Notes under the pieces: generated by a model
Databases searched by the model: none
What the model saw: the letters and a program-made list of their open reading frames with translations, nothing else
Told to the model about the DNA's origin: nothing
Assembly (NCBI GenBank): GCA_010093685.1
Contig: MU006223.1
Coordinates: 826,228-890,227, forward strand
DNA from: Ophiobolus disseminans
Taxonomy: Eukaryota > Ascomycota > Dothideomycetes > Pleosporales > Phaeosphaeriaceae
DNA: 64,000 bases
Direction of reading: 5' to 3'
Program-made: the position numbers and the translations under genes
In this document: positions 1 through 9,403 of the stretch, one piece after another
Layout of the letters: each line of letters opens with the position of its first letter
Position numbering within the stretch: the stretch's first letter is position 1

Positions 1-1049
1 TATTTGGTCACCCGGTCTACAACTATGAGGGTGGGCAAAGGAGCGGTCCCGTGAAGACTTATTTGCAGTCCGCCCTCCAACGAGAGAACTTCTCGTTAAA
101 GACTGGCGCGCGCGTCCTTCGTGTATCTCGAGATAGCGAAACTGCGACCGGCGTCGAAGTACAAAGTAGCGGATCCAACAACGCGACGTTGGAGCACTGC
201 ATCAAGGAAGGTGGTCGAGTCATACTCTCCGCCGGTGCCATCCTAAGCCCTCAGCTTCTGATGTGGTCTGGCATCGGTGACTCAGAGATCCTCACCAACA
301 TTTCAGCACAGGGCTTGGTAAAGGTACCATCCCCAGATTGGATCAACAACACCGCCGTGGGTGACAAAGTCTTCGACAACCCGAACACCTTCATCGAGCT
401 CTTCTCCGAAGCCATTTCTTCTTATGACTACAAGTTCTCCGACCCCGTTGCCGCGGATCGTGACTTGTACCTCCAATTGCGTTCTGGGCCGTATTCATTC
501 GCATCCCAGACCAGTGCATTTTGGGACTTCATCCAGCAGGGAGATGATGTAGTCGGGTGTCAAGGAACGATCGACTCCAGCGGCTACATGGACTACATGA
601 AGAACGGAACGATTACCTTGAATGTATATGGAACATCCGGGTTACGCTCCACCGGACGTGTTGGCCTTGACGATAAAGGCATCGCGCTTCCGTCAGCCAA
701 TTTCTACGCCGATAAGCGTGACGCTCAAGCCGTGGCGACCTTTATCCACAACATATTCGCAGCTCTCCCATCCACCTTGACGCCACTCAACATCGCGAAG
801 AATTCGACCTTGGAGCAGCTTACGACGTGGCTGAGCACTTGGAGTCCGTATACTATGGGAAACGTACAACACTGGAGCAGCAGCTGCAGGATCGGATCGT
901 GTGTCGATGTAGACGCAAAGGTGGTGGGGATGAAGAACCTCTTCGTGGTCGATGCGTCGATCAGCGCGCCTTTGACGACAAACCCGGCTATGGGAACGAT
1001 GATCATTGCGGAGAGGGCTGTGGAGAGGATACTAGCTTTGAAATCATAA
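1..1049 (+). CDS. GMC-family flavin oxidoreductase, C-terminal part (5' end outside window)
   Basis: The frame is open to the left edge, so the N-terminal FAD-binding fold lies outside the window. About 348 residues remain. They include the GMC middle segment RSGPVKTYLQ, the second signature region GGRVILSAGAILSPQLLMWS, and a C-terminal end with NVQHWSSSCRIGS followed by TTNPAMGTMIIAERA. In the family the His of the first motif and the Asn of the second are the catalytic pair beside the flavin N5. The spacing and the SCRIG motif resemble cellobiose-dehydrogenase-type flavodomains more than glucose oxidase, but the substrate cannot be told from this fragment. No intron is needed in the visible part. 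It converges on the SDR gene next door. Family assignment is secure and substrate assignment is not. Confidence 0.85.
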   Translation, partial: FGHPVYNYEGGQRSGPVKTYLQSALQRENFSLKTGARVLRVSRDSETATGVEVQSSGSNNATLEHCIKEGGRVILSAGAILSPQLLMWSGIGDSEILTNISAQGLVKVPSPDWINNTAVGDKVFDNPNTFIELFSEAISSYDYKFSDPVAADRDLYLQLRSGPYSFASQTSAFWDFIQQGDDVVGCQGTIDSSGYMDYMKNGTITLNVYGTSGLRSTGRVGLDDKGIALPSANFYADKRDAQAVATFIHNIFAALPSTLTPLNIAKNSTLEQLTTWLSTWSPYTMGNVQHWSSSCRIGSCVDVDAKVVGMKNLFVVDASISAPLTTNPAMGTMIIAERAVERILALKS

Positions 1050-1401
1050 GCGTGGCATCTACTGGTGCTCATACTAAGAATTCGGCGGGGCGAAAACATG
1101 CCTTGGTAGGCCTTGCCGTCGACACTTTTTGGCACGCTTTAATTGTACTGAGCGAGTATTTGAATACCGTCATAACATCATAGGTTGCTCTTCTGACGTT
1201 CCTAGAACCATTTTACCAACAATCCAGCGCCCTGCAGACTATTTCAGTATTTTCTTGAGACCATAATCCTCCTCTACATGAACGGTTTCTTCGTTGACAA
1301 TTCGGTCCTCTCCAGCACCACCAAGAAGTTGTTTCGGGATTTAAAAGTGATGCGCGTATCAGCTTTGTGGTACGACGCTCTGCTTCAAGCGTCGTTCCAC
1401 T
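1050..1401. other. convergent intergenic region
   Basis: This is the 3' flank shared by the GMC gene and the SDR gene. Short open frames on both strands overlap the GMC 3' end and have no recognisable motifs. I see no RNA gene or repeat. Confidence 0.6.
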
Positions 1402-2280
1402 TCAGTAAGACGGGAAGAGATTGACAGCCATGCGATCCTTCAATAGATCGCCCTTGATGATGTCCTCTTTTCTTCCGCTCAATGTTTCCATATCCCAGGC
1501 AGCAGTGACATAGCGTCCGCCAAGCCATTCCCTTCGTTCGGCGCTGAGCCATACAAGCGTATCACCCGCAAGTTCTGGCGTATCTATGAGATAACTGTGG
1601 TATGCTTCAGGCATATTCGTGGCTAGCTCCGTCTTAACTCCACCGGGATGCACTGCAATCGCTATTATATCGTCCTTCCCTTTTCCGTTGTCTTGATTGA
1701 TGTACTCTGTGAAGCGCATGATGGCAAGTTTCGTTGAACCATACGCAGAGCTATTTGGCGACAACCAAACCGCTCCAATGGACGTGAGGTTGATAATTAT
1801 TTTGAGTGAGGATTTGAAGAGAAGAGGCAAGAATGAGCGGGTCACGAGATAAACACCCTTGACATTGACTTCCCAGTGTCGCCACCAGTCGTCCGGGTCC
1901 GATTCGAGGATCCCTTCGAAAGCAGAGAGATATCCGGCGTTGTTGATGAGGATATCTAGCCGCCCATCGAAAGATTCGGACAGCTCTTTAGCGACAGCTT
2001 CAACGTTGGCGCGGTCTGTCACGTCCAGTTTCAGAGCGATGACATTGGGCTCGGCGCGTTTACTACTTTCTGCGGCTTCCTTGACTTCGTTTGTGATGGC
2101 TTCGAGAGGACTTCGAGCGGCGAGAGCTATGTTGGAGGCTCCAGCTTTGGCAAAGCTGATTGCAGTGGCCTTTCCAACGCCCTTTGATGCGCCGGTGATA
2201 AGCACATTTTTTCCTCTGAGATCAAACTTGGTCGGGTCGATGTACACATATGTGTCGTGACGCACAGCTGTGAAGTTCAT
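1402..2280 (-). CDS. short-chain dehydrogenase/reductase
   Basis: This is an intronless 292-residue classical SDR with a Rossmann fold that uses NAD(P). The nucleotide motif TGASKGVG is at about residues 29-36 and NNAG at 113-116. The catalytic Ser is in TSIG near 167, and the Tyr and Lys are in YGSTK at about 180 and 184. PGGVKT after the active site is the usual PG motif. Length is slightly above the 250-residue core because of an N-terminal lead of about 20 residues. The ATG start at 2280 gives the only lead that keeps the nucleotide motif near residue 30. The substrate is unknown; fungal enzymes of this type act on secondary-metabolite carbonyls or simple alcohols. Its tail-to-tail placement with a GMC oxidoreductase is suggestive but too common to name a pathway. 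Confidence 0.9.
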   Translation of the reverse strand: MNFTAVRHDTYVYIDPTKFDLRGKNVLITGASKGVGKATAISFAKAGASNIALAARSPLEAITNEVKEAAESSKRAEPNVIALKLDVTDRANVEAVAKELSESFDGRLDILINNAGYLSAFEGILESDPDDWWRHWEVNVKGVYLVTRSFLPLLFKSSLKIIINLTSIGAVWLSPNSSAYGSTKLAIMRFTEYINQDNGKGKDDIIAIAVHPGGVKTELATNMPEAYHSYLIDTPELAGDTLVWLSAERREWLGGRYVTAAWDMETLSGRKEDIIKGDLLKDRMAVNLFPSY

Positions 2281-3229
2281 ACCTGAGGACTGTGACTAGG
2301 TTGTCGATACATAAAAGAAAATTCTGCTCACCACTGTTTGAAAGTTCTTGCCCTGGATCTTGTGACATGGTGATTGGTTTTGTATCATGTGAAGAATCAG
2401 GGACGGAACTCTTCTATGAGACAATATATATCTGCAGGCTGACAAACCAGGATCTCGATGACCAACGAGCTTGTAAACCAGGAGATTACCCAGGTGTCTC
2501 TGCACACACCCGGATCCGTACCCGGATGTAGAAATTTGGGTCGCGACATACTGCATGCTGTATCGTGGTTTCAAATATAACCTAGAGCTTACAATGGAGG
2601 CATATACGTCAGAATGGCCGCTTGTCGTGTAGTATCCATATGGAATAGGCTTGCCGTGATGTCCTCAAGCCACTGACAAGAGTACACCTAGTGGTCTTTG
2701 AGATGTAAATTGCTGATGTGCAAGCGAACTATATTAAATGCGAACGAATAGTTAGCCGCTCGGATAAATGTCGAGTGCAGTACCCCAAGTATAATGACAA
2801 GGGTCCCTTACACCCTGGAAGGCAGCATCAACCTTGGAAGTCATCGATGATCATGACCCAATGTACGTCGACAAGGTATGCACATTCGCACTCTAGTGAT
2901 CTCCACTCGCATGGAAAATGAGGGCCATACCACAGCACTTGCATTTTGATGCTGTAAGGTAGTCAGAGCAAGGGAGCGGCTGGCGGCGATGCGATGTGGT
3001 TTCTAAGATTGGGAGAACCAAGGGTCAGCGTGCGCATAAGTGCATAGATGCCTCAACGAACGAGGATGGGAAGTGGCGCGACGGAAATTCGAGGAATGTC
3101 AGCATTGGAGGCATGGATATATAGCAAGCATGAGAGTGCTAGTCGGCGATGATGCATTTCTAGTCGTGAGGTGCAGGTGGCACAGCTTGAAGTCCCGCAG
3201 TTGGTACGAGTCTACCGGTAGTTAGCCGT
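2281..3229. other. intergenic region upstream of the SDR gene and left of the transposon
   Basis: About 950 bases with only short open frames (largest about 90 codons) that show no motif or splice-supported continuation. It should contain the SDR promoter. I see no tRNA-like T-loop and no repeat. Confidence 0.5.
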
Positions 3230-3231
3230 TA

Positions 3232-3256
3232 CTGTGCATGCGCACTAGTCGACCCA
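3232..3256 (+). repeat. left terminal inverted repeat of the transposon
   Basis: The sequence starts CTGT directly after TA and ends in CTAGTCGACCCA. It matches the reverse complement of the right end at 20 of 25 positions, and the inner 10 bases are identical. Confidence 0.85.
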
Positions 3257-3541
3257 CGAACAACATGCTCACCACTACAAAAATGAGGTTATTACAACCG
3301 CCACAATAGCTATTATTGTGAGATTTTTTAGAGGAGCGACTAATAACATGCTTGCGATAACTTTGTATTATCTATATTTGTCTGGAACCTTGATGTGGCG
3401 GCCACAAAAGTTGACTTTGGGTGGCGCAGCTGGTGCAGCCTCTGGCAACGCAGCAACACCTCCAGAAACACCACCGCATTTCTGGCGCTTGGGCGCAGAT
3501 GAGGGAGGCCTTGAGGCTCTCCTCTTGCCTAATTAGGACCT

Positions 3542-5233
3542 TTAGGCAGCTTTTTTGGTGTTTTGAGCTTTGATTTTGGCTGCACGGTTGGCCGCCTTTT
3601 TGGCCTTTACCTCCTCTTGCACCACTTTAGCTTCCTCCCTCGCAACACGTTTCTCCTCAGCTATCTGATCTTTGTAGAGCTTTGCAGCAGCCTTAAGCTC
3701 CTTCCTATTTGCCTTTGCAAGCATTTCTTGGTGTTCTTCCTGCGCCTTCACGGCCTCACGGGCACGGGCCTCTCTGATCTTTTGCGGAGACCAGAAGTTG
3801 GCACCACTGTGGTACTCCTCCCTCTGCTGCAGGTCAAGAGGCTTACCAACCTTCTTATGCTTCTTTTTGACTACAAGAGCCTCCTTCAAGCCCTCGTTTT
3901 TGTGGTGTAGTAGGTCATTCTGGGTGGCCAGTGAGTAGACCGTTTGGGAGAGCTTTTTTGACTCATCTGTGCCCCAATTGCTCACTGCAGAGCGTACGAG
4001 ACGCTCCATCTGACGCCAGTCGCTGTTTGTGAGCGCTGAGGCCCGTGTGGGCTCCTCTGAGGTATCGTCCGTGAACCGCTTTGGTATAGTCTCTCCATCT
4101 ATGGGCCATATACTAGTACTTTTGAAGGCCTTGAGAGTAAGCTCTGGCATAAAGGAGGACTGCCACGCTTCCCAGAACAGTAGGGAGAAGTTGCCCTTCT
4201 TGATAGGTACCAACCCTTGGCTCTGCTAGAGGTAGTTGGTGAGGGCGGTAGAGTAGGCGCTTGAGAGAGGTTTGAACATAACAACGTTAAGTGGCTGCAA
4301 AGTATGGGTACTGTGAGGCAGAAACACAGCTAGGAGGATGCTATAAGAGTTGCAGTAGTTAATGAAATCCATTGTAAGGTGGCTGCCATAGCCGTCAAGT
4401 ATAAGGAGACCTTAATCCCAACCTTGACGAGCTTTCTGGCACATACAGCGATCAAAAACCTGCTCAAGCTAGGCCAATCCAACGTTGTTATTACTCCATC
4501 CTGTTGGTGATGAAGCCACAAAGACATTGTGCTTTCCAGCTTCAATCTCTGCTACCCATGACGACTATATTGCACCAGATGCGGCGGCATAGATAAGGCC
4601 CAGTGGCAGCGTTGTCCCATCTGCGCAGATAGTTGCTAGGAGGGTTATCCACTCTCGAGAGCCATCTTGGAGGGTCGCAGTGACCTGTTTCTCCTCCCAA
4701 AGTTGGCAACTAAACACCCGTTTTGAGCCTCCCAAAATGCCTATCATAAAGCCCTTTTTGCCCATATTGTATATGTGCTTGGGTTGAACGTTATACTGCT
4801 TTATCTTAGCATGCAGTAGGTCAAAATAGAGCTTATACTTAGCCCCAGAGTCGGCTTTGTGGCGGAGAGAGTCCATTCCAGAGGTCCATTTTGAGACGAG
4901 ATGATTGCCCTGTCGCGTTAAAAAGCGTGTCACCCACAAGTCGCTCACTGGCTCTAGGGCTATATGCGATGCAGAATTTCTTATCATAGCTCTCGTAGGA
5001 GGCAGAGCTCTCTTTGTGAGGTTGTTGATGTATTGTACAAGCTCTGCCTCTTGTTGTGGGTTGAGTTTCTGTTGGGAGGCTTCCTGCGCGCGCTGGCTCT
5101 TCTGACAACCTCGGTGTCTCCAGGCGAGTGTTGTATAGTTGGTGTTGTATTTTCTAGCCATTGCCCGGTACAAAAAAGGTTCTCCTGGTTCCAGCAATTC
5201 GATTGCTGCAATTGCATCATCTATTGGAGCCAT
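3542..5233 (-). pseudogene. Fot1/pogo-like DDE transposase, disrupted by four in-frame stops
   Basis: One reading frame of 563 codons runs from ATG 5233 to 3542 without any frameshift. It is interrupted by stops at codons 223 (TAG, 4567-4565), 255 (TAG, 4471-4469), 274 (TAA, 4414-4412) and 336 (TAG, 4228-4226). Residues 1-50 look like a psq-type helix-turn-helix. Residues 60-130 match a CENP-B-type HTH (LVQYINNLTKRALPPT...). Residues 150-335 are the DDE_1 core, and the C-terminus is a Lys/Ala/Glu-rich coil. The first catalytic Asp, expected in a YNMDEKGF-like motif, is Gly158 (YNMGKKGF). The second survives in LDGYGSH (Asp280). The third, expected in LQPLD, is Asn316. Most lesions are explained by C-to-T or G-to-A changes, as in RIP. 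The protein cannot be active even if the stops were read through. Confidence 0.9.
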
Positions 5234-5307
5234 GGTGGTTGAGTTATGAAGCGTCGCGCAAAGTGGCTCGTCTGGTGTTTTGGTGGGGTGTGGGTCGACT
5301 AGCGACC

Positions 5308-5332
5308 TGGGTCGACTAGCGCACCTCTACAG
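5308..5332 (-). repeat. right terminal inverted repeat of the transposon
   Basis: Read on the minus strand this begins CTGTAGAGG and ends CTAGTCGACCCA, mirroring the left end. TA follows directly at 5333-5334. The inner half overlaps the second copy of a 14-bp direct repeat whose first copy starts at 5291. Confidence 0.85.
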
Positions 5333-5334
5333 TA

Positions 5335-5716
5335 GCACCATGGATAGCTGCAACCGAAGGAGGTCGCTCGTTCCCGTGTGTGTTTTGGTAGGTCTTGAGC
5401 GTTCAACAAAAGACGAACTCCTTCGTGCCATGCATCGGTCTTCGATCAAAATCACAACACGCAACATAATCTGATGTGTTATTGAATTGGGTATATAGAC
5501 CATCATTTTGCGGGGACAGACGGACTCAGTCTGCCTTTGCTGATCTTCGGCCTTTTTTTGGCTTCTCGCTTACCGGTAGACGCCTTCCCTACTTCTGCTT
5601 TCCGCTCCCATCCCCAGGTACTTCGATCGCAGCTCTTGTTCACATTGCTCTGTCCGCTCAGAAGGCTTCGCACAAGACTATAGCAGATACACAGATTACA
5701 CGTCCCCAAGAACGCA
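5335..5716. other. region between transposon and DUF6604 pseudogene
   Basis: About 380 bases with a few short frames on both strands. No motif was recognised. It probably held the promoter of the DUF6604 gene that follows. Confidence 0.5.
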
Positions 5717-8700
5717 ATGGAGCCACTTATGGGCGATCAGCCTATTAGTAGGAAATCCCTGACATCCACATATCGCGAGTACAAGAAAGATACCGAGTAC
5801 ATCACGGGATGGCTCTCGTGGACGTCGCAAAAATACGGATATACAGTTGCGCTCAAAACGAAGGGACAGCCAAAAACGTCCCGCTTGAAGGGAAAAGCTA
5901 GGAAGGCAGCCAAGGCAAACACGGCAACGCCGAAGCCGGACTCTAGACCGTTATATACCATCAAAGTATCCGAATTCATGGCAATGGCACGGTCAATTGC
6001 TTCCTTCGAGCCTCCAATTGAAGTCCAGCAGCATTGCAACAAGTCTTCGACCGAGTCATACTGGCTTGAACAAAAGTTGCAAACTGGTTCGACAAAGCAC
6101 ACAGCGATCATAGAAGCAACAAGCGACATTCTTACTTCATCGGTATTTTAGAGGACGCGTTAGTACTCTTACGACCACTCATATCTCGCGAGGAAGTTGT
6201 TTCTGAGCATGTCAAAATTCACAACAGGTTTGCTGAACTCACGGTCGAGGAGACAGATTCGCTTGATGACCTCATACCCGAAGTCAAAGAAAGCCAACTA
6301 CCAAAAGTCAATTCGGTGGCGATCGACCAGGATGACGAGGAGCTTGAAGACGACTTTTTCTTTGCGATCAAGGCTTTCCTCGATGACTTATTTGAGGTCT
6401 GAGAATATGTTGCTGGCGAATGGCGTGGCTATACAGCTACAGGAGAGGGATTGAGCCGCACCGCCCTCCTGTCCAACACGGCCATCGATCTTGTTAGATG
6501 CGCCGAGCACCAATTTGAACACATGCTCGTGCGGCCAAAAAGTATCCTGCCAATGACTTCCCCATGTGGACGCTGCTGGCTCTGCTATATTACCACGCGC
6601 ACAACGATTTCAACACAGACGCAGTTCATCTCTTCACTAAACCGTCACTGAGAACTATTCCGGTCGATCACTCATGTGAGTAAGAGATTTATTGTATATG
6701 GAGAGTCTATGCCGCACTAAGAATGTACCTCTTTATAGTAAAGAACCATATCCACGACAGCCTTACCCCCGTCAACCCCGCATCCTTCGGTATATCGCGA
6801 TCCAGACTCCCCGATCAAACCTGGGACGCACTATTCTGGGTTCAGATCTTCCATACAAGCAACCATCTGAATGGGTCAGGATTTGCACTGGACGAGGCGG
6901 CAAGAGGAGTCAAGCACATGCTATCGAAGAACGAGATACCAATATGGGTGACGTTCGCAATGCAGATCCATCTTGACTTGGGCACAGTGTTCGGAGACGA
7001 CCAAACTCTCGCCGCTCCGTTCAGAGAATATCAGGATACTGTTCGCAAGCGTGAACTGCAGTTTGGAAGTAACGACCGCAATGTGCGGACCTTTCTTGAG
7101 GCGCGTGGGACTACCAAAGTCGGCCCACTCTAGCAAAATATGACCAATATTCTCAGAGACCATCGCGACATCGCTCTCAACGATCGCTGGGGGCGGCAGG
7201 TAAAGAATGCCGAGCTGCAAGACCATGAGATACTTGGGATGACTCTAAAGGACACGGACTATGGTGAGTTTGCAAATGTTAGCCGCGAAAGTTTGTCTGA
7301 CATTTCCCAGTATTGAGACATCACCCAGTGCGATGTGGACTCCTCAAATACGAAATGGAACTGCAATTGCATTACAGGGCGACAACGATCGAACACCTGA
7401 CTGGTGATGTGCTTTTCTTGGGCTGGTTGTACGTCGTTGGCACTCGCATTCTTCGCCCGCCCACGCCGAGGTGGCCAGACATGGAATACGTACTATACAA
7501 GCAACAAAACCGTCTGTTTTACGGTGGATTTCCAAAAACACTGGGGGAAGCGGGACGTAAGTTGGACCTCGCAAGTGGAGGGTCTTCCCTCGTTGGAGCC
7601 CGCGATCGTCGCAACAACCACGCGATCACGAACATAAAAAACCTTCGTCGGCTCGAGGACCAGAGTACCTTAGGAAAGCTATTTATCCACACGATGACTG
7701 AAGAGCCCAAAGATACAGCCACTGTCCATGAATGGGTGTCTCGCCTCATTGGGATGATTTGCAAGTCAGACTCACAGAAGATACTTAATAGCCAGGAGAG
7801 TCTGCCACCGGGGAGCTACGAACACTCGTAATTTTTCAAGTCAGTCGAATTGCAGCGCAATCCACTGGCTCTACTTGAGCAGCTACGCTATTGGCTCCTC
7901 GCAGACGCAGTCGATCTGCACTTCAACATGTTTGGTATGATTCGCACCTGCTCGGATATCTGGGATACCATGCTGCCAGTTCTTCAAGAAACGTCTACCT
8001 TCAGCAAACACAAGAGCGACCTCTCCTGGCCTGACCGAACTTTCGCGCGCATTCTGGAAACGGCGTTTGTAGCAAAGGCTGTAGACCTACCTTTACCGGT
8101 GTTTGAAAAGGCATGGACGATCATGAAGGATGCGATACACAAGCCGATCTCCGAAACAGCTGGCCAAAAGCACTGGGTTGCAGATGCACGACTTGCCGAG
8201 CTCCTAGAAGATTGAGATCCTACTTTGTTACTCATGAACCCTGGCCCTGCCAGCTTTCTGAATGTATATGCTAATTGGAGCTAAAAAGAAAAGACTGAGA
8301 GCCGTGTTGGCAGAGCAGTTTGGAATGCCATGTATACTGTTGATCAAAAGGCCAGGCAGACGGAGAATGAGAGTGGAAGTGAGCGCGACAGTGAACCGGA
8401 GAGAAATCCCAATGAACGAAAGAAGCAAAATGAGCTTGATGAAGAGGATCACCAGGATGTCGAGCATGACGAGGGAAACGAAATTGAAGCAGACGACGGA
8501 GACAGTCAAGCTGGATCTGACGTTAGTGACGCTTTCAGTATCCACCAGTTCTCAATAAACTTCAGCAAGATCCCGCAAGGCCAAAACAACGTTCTTTTCT
8601 TGGGCAACGGAGGACAATCCATGGTGGGAACTGCGGATCAACTTAGCAAAGCGCCTGACGGGTCACTGGTGGTGAATTCGAAAGGCCACCGTGGAGCGTC

Positions 8701-8863
8701 GCGTGTAGCTCTCCAAGCCATGAAGACGCTTCCTGTTGCTCATCCAATCGTGGATAGTAACGAATTTCCCGAACCCGAGTGTGCGTGCGGCTTGAGCCGA
8801 TATGGAGTCAGCCTGCGGCCTATATCCACGCTGATCACGAAGGGCACTAAGACACAGCATTAA
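5717..8863 (+). pseudogene. DUF6604-domain gene, decayed
   Basis: The first 100 codons read as a typical DUF6604 start: YREYKKDTEYITGWLSWTS near residue 20, a basic RLKGKARKAAKA patch, then YTIKVSEFMAMARSI. Near 6019 the frame must shift to continue PAALQQVFDRVI. Stops follow at 6067 (TGA), 6400 (TGA), 7131 (TAG), 7829 (TAA), 8213 (TGA) and 8282 (TAA), with another frameshift near 6515. Between these the frame stays clearly coding, for example FAELTVEETDSLDD, SNTAIDLVRCAEHQ, LRHHPVRCGLL and KAVDLPLPVFEKAW. Introns fit at 6676-6739 and 7264-7310. Every stop can be derived from CGA, CAG or CAA by C-to-T change. Function of the family is unknown; it is common in large fungal accessory proteins. 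The C-terminal part is acidic (DEEDHQDVEHDEGNE). Confidence 0.72.
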
Positions 8864-9403
8864 TACATGGGCGAGCTTTTTGAAGGAGTCGGGATCTCAA
8901 TGGGTGCTGTGAGAGTCACTACCAAGCGGTTAAAGCTCAAGTAGCTATGAAGGATCCGTTTGGAAAGTGGTGATACGAGTGGGGAGAGCGGGCAATTCAA
9001 AAACAAAGAGCGTCTGCAGAAAGCAGTAGCGACATTGCTCGATACATCGCCAATTCTGGGGTGCTAGGAAGCCATTTGACAGTGATCCAGGTACGAATCG
9101 TTGCCCATATGAGAAACAGGTATTGACTCCTGCTGTATCAAAAAGGCCACACGACCTTTGGTCTAGGAGTGATGGAGTCTTGCCTCGCGTACATGTCTTT
9201 CCTTTCGTGTCAACACTGAATGTCTTCGAAGAGAATACAAGTGAATGACGCTATGCAACGGCTCCTGCTGCCTCAACCAACCTTGATAGATTAATCCCAA
9301 TATGGCTAGCTCCTGCAGAGGCGCGCCTTTCTGAGGTTATTTCCGCTCCTGGGACCTGTACGGACACCTCAAGAACTACACAATTATTGCCACGGACTCA
9401 ACC
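8864..9403. other. region between DUF6604 pseudogene and coiled-coil gene
   Basis: About 540 bases with no open frame worth calling. Short coding-like patches near 9030-9080 could be further debris of the DUF6604 gene, but I cannot join them to it. Confidence 0.4.

Larger units (their letters stand above)
3232..5332 (-). mobile_element. Fot1/pogo-type (Tc1-mariner superfamily) DNA transposon, inactive
   Basis: The element is 2,101 bp. Imperfect 25-bp terminal inverted repeats match at 20 of 25 positions and share the core CTAGTCGACCCA. TA dinucleotides flank both ends (3230-3231 and 5333-5334), as expected for TA target-site duplication in this superfamily. It carries one 563-codon transposase frame on the minus strand. 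A 14-bp direct repeat (TGGGTCGACTAGCG) occurs twice at the right end, at 5291 and 5308, which may be a subterminal transposase-binding site. Size and structure fit Fot1-like elements of ascomycetes. The element is structurally full length with dead coding capacity. Confidence 0.9.

Noticed and set aside
3318..3536. 72-codon plus-strand gene inside the transposon
   Set aside because: It lies within the element between the left repeat and the transposase 3' end and has no motif.
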